Position numbers and translations under genes: made by a program. This document shows positions 56,101-64,000 of a stretch of 64,000 nt of DNA, piece by piece. Within the stretch, counting starts at the first letter, position 1; every line of letters begins with the position of its first letter. Source of the DNA: Salminus brasiliensis (Eukaryota; Chordata; Actinopteri; Characiformes; Bryconidae). Below the pieces are notes generated by a model. It did not search any database. It was not told where the DNA came from and was given only the letters and a program-made list of their open reading frames with translations. The stretch lies in NCBI RefSeq assembly GCF_030463535.1, contig NC_132879.1, positions 44,473,970-44,537,969 on the forward strand, given 5' to 3'.

Positions 56101-59100
56101 ACTGATGCCCATTAGACCTTTCCAGGTCTCTGAGGACAGTCTATTTGTCAAAATACCATAGGAGCTTAGAGTGGCTCTGCGATCTACTGTGCTATCACTA
56201 TGGCCCGGGGGTCATTATTGGCAGTGTTCCCCCCAGGTGGGTAGATGGCGTGCTCTCCCCTTGAGACATGTGTTAAGTCCTTGCCCTCCTAGTGTCAGGA
56301 GCATTGCTAGTGCTAGGGAGAGCTATGAACGGGTGAGTTAATTGGCAGTACCAAATTGGGAGAGAAGGGGAAATAAACACCTGGTCATATTTGTGTGGAC
56401 ACCTGGTTAGAATGTTATTAAATTAGGCAATTAGGCAGAGTTTGTATTGCAATTTAACTAATAGTTAAATTGCAGACATAATATACACAATATAGATAAC
56501 ACAAGATATGCACATTGGCAGGAATTCAGCTGTTCTTCATAGCTGTTGCCTGCCCCATTAGTACCTTTGGTCCAACTTCCCCTTTGGGCCCAACTGGCCC
56601 AGGTCGACCAGGAGCACCATTCATCCCGGGAGCACCGGGTGATCCTTTAAATCCAGGGAAACCGGGAAAACCTGAAGCTCCCTTAGGATGAATAAAGCAC
56701 AGGGTAAGCACAGGATTTATTATAACGATTGGGTGGCAGAATCTTCTTAATGAGAAAAAAAATTAATAAATCCTAATTACCTTTTCTCCCTTTTTCCCTG
56801 GTGCACCATCAAGTCCATTCAGACCTCCATCACCTTTATCTCCCTATACAACAAATTCATTTACAACTTACCATTACAGAAAGTAATAATTTTTAAGAAT
56901 ATGCTAGATTATAAGTTTATGATCAAGGTGGTATCCAGGACACCTATCGTGGCCATTATTTTGGTAATACTCACTTTTCGACCAGGAAGTCCATTCAGTC
57001 CTGGAATGCCTGGAGTCCCAGGTCCTCCAGCACTGCCCTGTATTTGACAAATAAACACTATGGTATTTTGATTTTACAGCGAATTATTAACATTTTGTGA
57101 TACAATGTAAGATAAGATAAGATAAGATAAGATAATCCTTTATTAGTCACACAGTGGGGAAATTCTCAGAAATTCTCAACGTAAGACATAATGTAAAGTG
57201 AATACCTGTTCTCCATCTAATCCTGAGCTGCCCATCCGTCCTGGTAATCCACGGAAGCCCTGAAGCAAAAGAGGTCAAAATTGAACAAGAGTCTGATAAA
57301 CAGAATAAAACAGTATAACATTTGGGCAGATGGACAAAATGCAGGTCAGAGTTTAGAGCTTTACCTTTTCTCCTTTGATGCCTTCGTCTCCTGGAAAACC
57401 GTGCTCTCCTTTCTCACCCTGCACACCAAAGCACAAGCACACAAAAGCAGGTTTATGAAATCTTCAAAATCTTCAAATCTGCTTCACACCTGGGAATTCA
57501 CAGGAATCGCACCATCCACGAAAACATCTAATCTGAAGAAATCTTCTGTACTGGAGTCTAGAAACTATTAACACTCCTAAACAGTGCTTACTGCACTTAC
57601 TTGGTCACCCTTTTGTCCTTGCAGGCCCATCTCTCCCTTGTCACCTTTCTCACCGTCCAGGCCGTCTGCTCCATTACGGCCCTATTATGGAAGTCATACG
57701 CACATAATTGTTTTAATGTCTATTTTAAGATAATCTATTTAAGAAGATAATCACAAGATAATCTATTGAAATTTTAAGACTATCTGGACAACTTACAACT
57801 TCTCCATCGATACCTGGCTCCCCTGGCTCTCCCTGCAAACAAATGTCAAAATTGTAGAATTGCTCAGTGGTTTTGTAATGATTCCTAAAATTGTATCACT
57901 TTAATTGGATGCCAACATTCAACTGAATATCCATTAAACGCAACTGAACTCTGAAGTTGAATGTAAATGACTGTCTATTGAATATAACCCTACACCTCAC
58001 CCTAACCCTACACCTACCCTTAAATCAACCCTAAATCCTAACCTTAACCTAAATCTTAAATCTACATCTAATGTTAATCCTAACCTTGAGCGGGTTAGGT
58101 TTAGGGTTAGATTTAAGGTGTAGGTTGAGTGTAGGGTTAGGGTTAGGTTTTAGGGATGATTTAAGGGTAAGGTAAGAGTTATGGTTAGGTGTAGCCTTGT
58201 ATTGAAATTCAGTTGCATTTATTACATATTCAGTTGAATGTTAGTTGAATGTCACATGAGTATTTATAATGGACCATCCAAGTAAATAGATAGAAAGACC
58301 AGGAATAAAATAACAAACAAATAAATCAATCAACCAGATCACAGAGAGTGTCCATCAGTATTTTGTATGTGCTCATCTGGGTTTGATAATCATAATCAGA
58401 ATCAGAATCAGAATCTCTTTATTTCACCAAGTATGTTACACATACAAGGAATTTGTCTTGGTGAGAGCAACACGTATGACAAGTAACAAAAAACACAGAA
58501 CACAGTCTTAAACTAAAGGAAAATGACACTAAACAATAAATAGGGTAGGGGATAAATTAAAAATAATAATAATTGGCTCACACCACTTTCTCATAGATTT
58601 ATATTCATGTATGTATACTCAGTTTCTTTTGAATCTGAGCAATTAGTTTTGACTGCCAGTGTACTTTAACTGAAGTTAAACCACAAAAATGTCTTAAAAC
58701 CAATACACGATTCTATAAAAAAATAGACACTTGTGAACATTAGAATGAAAAAGCTTATGATTTGGGCAGTAAGTGTTTCTTGTTTAGTAAAACACTCCAA
58801 TAAGAATAAATATCAATAATATTAATACAAACATCACTGTGCTAATTAAACATGGAGTGTATTCATGGTTCGCCAATCAATGCTTAGTTTTGTTAAATCG
58901 GGTAAGCTGGTGATGGAATTAAACAAATCCACATGATCAGTGCAAGCTCACCAAGCTATTTTATTGAAACTAGCTCGTAAGATCTCAGCTACTTTCTTTA
59001 AAGTGAGAAATTCTTGATTATGTTTACTGAACTTATGTTTATTTGCACAATGTAATATTGTGTTTTTACAAGAAAAAAAATGGCTTATAAATAATATGCT

Positions 59101-62100
59101 TAGCTGCCTAGAATCTCTGCACAGTACTGCTTATTTCTTAAATCTTACCTTTTGTCCAACTGGGCCTCGAGCCCCAAAGGGTCCCATCTTTCCTTTGGTT
59201 CCAGCCTCACCCTTCAAACCCTGATATTACAAATACATAAGAAAAACATTACATTACCTTATGAATTCATCACAGCACAGTGAATAGGTTCTCAATTGAC
59301 CGACAGACTGCTTCCTGACATCACTGACTTTGATGAGTCAGCGCCAATTACATTCATATAATTAATACCTTTTATCACTGGGAATTTAATTAATACTATT
59401 TATCACAGGAAATATTTTTTTTTATACACACAATGACCTGCTGAGAGTATAGTCCCATTTTCAGTGGGTCCTTCACTCACCCAGGCACACAATTATAAAC
59501 AAGACAAAAATAACAACTACATCACCACAGAAGGCATAAAAAACAACATTAAACAGTCATCAGCCAAATGGCCATCCAACAGTGCTCTGAAATGGATTAG
59601 CAGACCAATGGTTCTACTTTTCAGGGCAATGACGCAGTTTTAACTGGATCCAGCAGTTGTTGATGGATTAAATAAAAGTTGGGGCATTTTGAAATGAACA
59701 TATGAGCAGCATCTAATAATTTACTTCAAGTAAACATAGTATCTAGCTAACCATCTAGCATACCTTGACACCAGGAGGCCCATCCTCTCCCTTCTCTCCT
59801 TTATCTCCGTCAAATCCTGGAGGTCCTCGTTCCCCCTGACAAACACAGACGGAATGCTAGTCAGATCCTCGACTCCCTAGATCCAAGATCAGCTTATCGA
59901 TTTGAACCAAGGCTCTTTCTCAACACACAGAAATCTGCTAAAGGACAGTGAGGTCAGAATTCTCCCACATTTCTCACCGCTTCTCCTTTTAACCCTTTAT
60001 ATCCACGTGGCCCAGGCATGGACAGAGGACTTCCCTATGCAGAGACAAAAAACAAAAGGATAATAACGCCAACATGGCTAGCAGCTGGTCATTCTTAAGT
60101 GGTTATCAAGTGATGTTCTGGCTCTTACTCGTTCCCCTCTGTTGCCAGGTACACCTCTTTCACCCTGTGGAAGAAACATGTAAATATTTAATTGTCCAGA
60201 GTTTCAAAATTTCTCAGGTCTAATTCTATAAAGGAGTATTACAAACGTAAGCAATCGCTGCAAATTTGCAAATCTCCAACCCAAGTACTGTTCTAGCCTA
60301 GTCAGCAGATCAAGCATAAGTCTACTCAAAGACCTCACTAATAGTGCCTGAGTGTTCTGTAGCAGCCACAACCCTAAGGTCACCATGCCTAATGCCAATC
60401 AGCTAGAAGGGAATAAACCAGCACTGGGCTCTGGAGAAGTAAAACAGCATTCTATAGAGTGATGGAGTTTCATTCAACGCCTTTGTGATGAGCTGTAGAG
60501 GTGTTTGTGATCCAGAACCAATCACCTAACATCAGTACCTGACCTCACACAGCAAGTTTCCCAGTGTTAAATCAACACTGTGTTAGTGGTAACATTTACA
60601 GTGTTCATTTAACACTGGCAAACTTGCAGCTGAATGCAATCAATATCTAGTGTAAAGCCTTCCTAGAAAAGTTGGGGCTGTAACTACAGTAAAGGGGGTA
60701 CAAACTGCCTAAAGAAACGTAGGATGAGTAGATTCTGAGTCTGCTTTCTAACTTTTAGATATACAGGACAGTGTGAGTCAGAACCCACAAGTGATTCTGA
60801 AGCCAAGTGTCAAAATAAGAAGAGCACTGTCCACAGCTGAACAGTGACAGGTTTGAGGACAGCATGTCTGAGGCACTTTGTCACTCCAGTACAGAGAAGC
60901 AGGTTCCTTTTAGAGCAATTCTGTCTATAACCCTGTCAGAGCAGCTGACAAGTGCCCAAACTTTGCTTAAACTGTGAAGTGTGTCAGTCGATGCATTAAA
61001 ACTTGAGCCTTTTAATACAGAGAGGCTCCTCAGAATGTCAACTGTAGCTGAAGTGCTGACAATTATGCTGAAAGGTCACCTCACCTTCTCGCCTTTCACA
61101 CCGAAAAGACCTTTCGGACCCTAGGCCAGTGAGAGAGATCATGAAAAGGTTAGCAGTAATTCATCTATTAGAGCTTTTATAAGGAATTTATTACAATCAG
61201 TTCAAACACATTGATCAGCCATATCATTAGTACCATCTGCCCAATATTAAGCAGGTCATCCTTGTGCTGCCACAACAGATCTGAGCATTCAAGGCAAAGT
61301 CTCCACAAGACCTCTGAAGGTGTCCTGTGGTATCTGGCACCGAGATGATAGCAGCAGATACTTTAAGTCCTGTGAGTGTGACATGATCTTCATGGATTGC
61401 ATCAGTAAGCAATTAGGTTGCCAATTTATCGGTCGTCCTTTCTTGTAGGTACTGACCACTGCATATCAGAAAACCACCAAAAGACCTGCCTGATGTTTTG
61501 GAGATGCTCTGACCAGCCAGACATCTAGCCATCACAATTTGACCCATGTAAAAGTGGCTCAGACCCTTACTTGGCCATTTCTGCTGTCAACATCACCTTC
61601 AAGAACTGACTGTTCACTAATATTAATAATATTAAATGTTATGGCCAATCGGTGTATATTACATACACATCTTACTGTTCTTGATATTTCTGTTCTAGAT
61701 AATAATTCCTTTCAAATATCTAAAAAGTACTGAATCTGAAGCATCTGTACCTTGTTGTGGAGCTTAACTTATATGTTCAGACACTTACCATCAGTCCTGG
61801 TGGTCCTCTGGCTCCCACAGTGCCCTTGGCACCCTGCAAATTCAGGAAATTCAAAATAAAAGGACGTTCTTATAACACCAGGGTCAGAAACCTTTTCAGA
61901 TGAAGGAAACAAAAAACTATTTTGTCATACTATAGCAGAGTGTTACAGTATTATCCACATAAATATCCATTTCAACATTACCCTGCGACCTGGAAGCCCA
62001 GCCACGCCTCTATCTCCTGGCTCCCCTGGGATGCTGTCCCCCTGGTGATAACAGATGGCAGATTTTTTTTCATGAATTGACCTTTTCATTTTCAATGCAG

Positions 62101-63985
62101 CAACACCTGAAAGCCTGGATATGAATGTCTAAAACACTTACTTTGTCACCTTTCCCTCCAGGTGGACCCGGTGGTCCCTGTAAAAAAGAAAATTATGCGT
62201 AGACAGCTAAATGCTATACATATAAAATAACAGTGTCATACAATGCCTATTGCCTCTACTGATATCCTCGATTTTCACATGTTTACCACACCTAATTATT
62301 TCACATCCTCAGATGCAAAATGATGTAATATAAAACAAAAACAGCCGAAAACACAAAACACCACTTTAAAATAAGCATATGATTTAATAAACGCTCATAT
62401 CATCCATAAGAAAGTGTGTCCTTCAACCTGCTCTTGTGCTTCAGACGAGAGTTATTTTGATGAATAACTTCATCTTAATAAATCAACAATAAATCAGCAA
62501 TAATCTTCAGCTTCAGATCATAGATTGATGACGGGTGATCCTATTGCAGGATCCTATTGCAGGTATGATGTTCTTATAGAAAAAAACATTGAGTCAACTT
62601 TACTCTTTTATTCTTTTATATAGATATCATATTTGGCCCGTTTTTTAAATGGTTGTCTCATGAATGATAACCTTAGCAGAGTCAAGCAAGGCCTGTGGTT
62701 CTATAGATGTTCTCCTAGATTCTGTGGTGGCCCCCACAATGAGTTGGCTTTTGGAGAAATTCTGACAGACCAGACACCTCTAGGAAGACTCTCCGCTGTT
62801 CCTAGCTTTATAAGGGTAATTGGAGATCCAAAGCCATAGTAATATACCCAGACCAACATATAATACAACGTTCATCTCTTCCAGGATTTCTTTTTATCAC
62901 ATCATAGTGTTGTTTGTGTTACTTTACACTGTTGGAAATGTTTGGAGGTTTGTGAGATTCAGATACAACAGAATTGAATTAGGTTAAAACCCCTTAAGCA
63001 GCCTATGACCTGTCAGCGGGGTCGAAAGTGTTAAAAAATTCTATTACCAAAGAATAGCCCTACCAGGTTTTTACAGAAGTTTTGTAGTTTACAGAAGCCC
63101 TGTAGTTACTGAGTAATACACCTTAGTGTGTGATAAGCCTTTCTGTGTTAAAGGGTTAATTGGTTGATTACACCACCAACTCAACCAACAGTTGGTGTTA
63201 GAGAATTTACTTTCCCTCCATAAATTAACCTCTTAAACTGCCCAGTTCCACCACCCCCATCTCAAACCATTAAATATGTTAAATATGCAAAGGCCTTTTT
63301 CATGAAACTATAAATGCTGTTTTTACCTCTTTTCCTGGAGGTCCAGCAGCACCTGGCAAGCCAGGCGATCCATTTTTCCCTCGTTTTCCTCTGTCTCCCT
63401 ACACAGGAATAAAGGAAAACATCAGGGCGGCACATCTACCAGTCAATGCAGCTAAAGCTAATTTTAATTATGTTGCCATCTTACTCGCCACTATGGGCAG
63501 AATGGTACTTGCCTCTCTTCCTGGCTCTCCAGGGTCCCCCGGCTGACCTCTTTGACCTGGTGTACCAGGGATTCCTAGGTTGCCACGGATACCCTGAATG
63601 CCCTGCGCTCCTGCTGGTCCTGGTTCTCCAGGCTCACCCTAGAGTAAAAACAAGAAAAAGAAATGATAGCAAAGGAAAATAAAGACAAAGATATACTATG
63701 TCTCCTATGTTAATACACAATATGGACAAAAGTATTGGGAAAACTGCTGACTCATTTGGACACAAACATTTGGACATTTAGTGGATTTATAATCAGTATA
63801 GAGAAGGTTCACCTTTTGTCCAGGTGGACCAGCTTGACCAACAGGCCCACGGTGCCCAATACCAGGCTCTCCCTAGAAGAACATACAGCAATGTCTCAAC
63901 GCAACACCAAAAACATTTACCTCAATAGATATTGGCTGTTTCTAAGTCCTGAAATTACCTTTTGTCCCTTTTCCCCGATCTCACC
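49938..63985 (-). CDS. col7a1: Collagen type VII alpha-1-like chain, 3' portion (25 exons) with C-terminal Kunitz domain
   Basis: The anchoring-fibril collagen of basement membranes. Triple-helix exons (5' to 3'): 63959-63985, 63813-63872, 63513-63638, 63327-63398, 62142-62177, 61982-62041, 61789-61833, 61085-61120, 60129-60164, 59978-60034, 59764-59835, 59149-59220, 57797-57832, 57601-57681, 57365-57418, 57206-57259, 56975-57037, 56781-56843, 56565-56681, 55861-55938, 55682-55735. All are multiples of 9 or 3, and most start with a full Gly codon. NC2 exons: 55545-55593, 54915-55085, 51040-51102, 49938-50155. The helix part is 433 residues and the NC2 part 166, close to the 161-residue mammalian NC2. 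The junction [20 protein letters not shown] followed by Cys mirrors the COL7A1 helix/NC2 boundary; an acidic segment precedes the Kunitz domain, as in COL7A1. COL28A1 would need a second VWA domain, which is absent. The gene continues past the window end. Confidence 0.9.
50156..51039 (-). other. Collagen gene intron upstream of the Kunitz exon
   Basis: No gene. A segment around 50530-50690 (CCAGTGTCCAGCACAG ... GGACACTGGCCCTCCAGGAC) resembles a common teleost interspersed repeat. Confidence 0.5.
53000..53070 (+). repeat. SINE 3' tail
   Basis: TTTGTAAGTCGCTCTGGATA + AGAGCGTCTGCTAAATGCC followed by GTAAATGTAAATG repeats is the standard tail of teleost SINEs that borrow a LINE 3' end. The tRNA head is not clear, so the copy is 5'-truncated. 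Confidence 0.85.
53130..53480 (-). pseudogene. Tc1/mariner transposase remnant
   Basis: On the - strand, pieces read [20 protein letters not shown] (the WSDE containing a catalytic Asp of the DDE triad), then GGGSIMIW, then [20 protein letters not shown] and YLRILQ, in the order of a Tc1 transposase. The frame is open only in parts and a 5' third is lost, so the element is dead. It lies in an intron of the collagen gene. Confidence 0.8.
55861..55938 (-). CDS. col7a1: Collagen exon with imperfect Gly-X-Y and a cysteine
   Basis: A 78-nt exon reading [20 protein letters not shown] and on to GQRGVD. The Gly-X-Y register breaks twice (GR, then CQR without Gly), placing a Cys in or beside the helix about 36 residues before NC2. 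A triple-helix Cys in mammalian COL7A1 pairs with an NC2 Cys during antiparallel dimer formation. Confidence 0.8.
57110..57180. repeat. GATAA tandem repeat and retrotransposon-like tail
   Basis: Six copies of GATAA/AAGAT lead into TCCTTTATTAGTCACACAGT + GGGGAAATTC, a very common teleost retroelement end. Lies between collagen exons 56975 and 57206. Confidence 0.7.
57903..58254. mobile_element. Fold-back (long inverted repeat) element with telomere-like arms
   Basis: The outer left arm ACATTCAACTGAATAT ... CGCAACTGAA pairs with the right arm TTCAGTTGCATTTATTACATATTCAGTTGAATGTT. The inner left part is rich in CCCTAA/CCCTACAC and the inner right part in TTAGGG/GTGTAGG. The whole 350-bp sequence is therefore one long imperfect palindrome inside an intron of the collagen gene. 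Confidence 0.85.
58385..58480. repeat. Retroelement end with CAGAAT tandem
   Basis: ATCAGAATCAGAATCAGAAT leads into CTCTTTATTTCACCAAGTATG + TTACACATACAAGGAATTTG, a frequent teleost repeat terminus. Confidence 0.65.
60165..61084 (-). other. Collagen gene intron of 0.9 kb, no gene
   Basis: Lies between exons 60129 and 61085. The stretch near 60265-60345 (CAAATCTCCAACCCAAGTAC) resembles a repeat also seen near 21010 and 22320. Nothing else is recognised. Confidence 0.55.
61208..61657 (+). mobile_element. ATCAGCCAT...ATGGCTGAT inverted-repeat element, best copy
   Basis: The left end ACATTGATCAGCCATATCATTA and the right end AATGTTATGGCCAATCGGTGT are recognisable imperfect inverted repeats. The full set of internal landmarks is present. 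The element is about 450 bp with no coding frame, and lies in an intron of the collagen gene. Confidence 0.78.
62178..63326 (-). other. Collagen gene intron of 1.1 kb
   Basis: No gene. It carries a 14-base direct duplication (GATCCTATTGCAGG repeated near 62538-62562) and AT-rich unassigned sequence. Confidence 0.55.
63717..63782 (+). mobile_element. Internally deleted MITE (66 bp)
   Basis: TATGGACAAAAGTATTGGGA is followed after about 20 bases by TTTGGACACAAACATTTGGA-CATTTAGTG, so both termini of the 27478-type MITE are kept with nearly all of the interior gone. Sits between collagen exons 63513 and 63813. Confidence 0.75.
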
Positions 63986-64000
63986 CTGAATGAATACAAA

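Noticed and set aside
57990-58200. Interstitial telomere from a chromosome fusion
   Set aside because: The TTAGGG-like units are few, degenerate and placed in an inverted-repeat element with non-telomeric outer arms, so a fold-back transposon is more likely.
49938-63985. Assignment of the collagen gene to type XXVIII (COL28A1)
   Set aside because: COL28A1 has a VWA domain between the helix and the Kunitz domain. None is present here, and the helix/NC2 junction and acidic segment fit COL7A1.

Overview
This window is nuclear DNA from a ray-finned fish. The genes are split into many short exons with GT-AG introns, and the intergenic DNA and introns hold teleost-style short repeats (MITEs, tRNA-derived SINEs, Tc1 debris, microsatellites). 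The species cannot be named from sequence alone; the repeats would suit an ostariophysan such as a characiform, but that is a guess.

Five protein-coding loci can be read, and exon sums check the models. (1) 657-10987, + strand: the 3' three-quarters of atp2b1, the plasma-membrane Ca2+ ATPase PMCA1. It covers transmembrane helices 3-10, the P and N domains and the calmodulin-binding tail, with the alternative splice-site-C exon at 8386-8551 and a long AT-rich 3'UTR. (2) 21643-31225, + strand: a complete mest gene (alpha/beta hydrolase, 11 coding exons, 327 residues). (3) 32962-40992, - strand: a complete copg2 gene (coatomer gamma-2, 23 coding exons, 873 residues), tail-to-tail with mest. (4) 44105-44542, - strand: a urocortin 2/3-type prohormone with an untranslated first exon and a 60-bp minisatellite in its intron. 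(5) 49938-63985, - strand: the 3' part of a type VII collagen gene (col7a1-like), with 21 Gly-X-Y exons, the NC2 domain and a C-terminal Kunitz domain; its 5' part lies beyond the window.

Between atp2b1 and mest (about 11-21.4 kb) and between copg2 and the collagen gene I find no further genes. These stretches hold repeat copies, simple repeats and unrecognised DNA. The genes do not form a pathway. The layout joins vertebrate linkage groups: mest-copg2 are tail-to-tail neighbours, and urocortin-2 and COL7A1 are neighbours in mammals, while ATP2B1 lies elsewhere in mammals.

The points most worth checking are: conserved internal splice donors and a dual-frame terminal exon in atp2b1; two GC-AG introns; probably overlapping 3' ends of mest and copg2; the higher-order minisatellite and CRE-like palindrome at the urocortin gene; a cysteine-bearing break in the collagen helix just before NC2; and several fold-back structures. 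I found no clearly undescribed biological system. The novelty is mostly in gene structure and repeat architecture.
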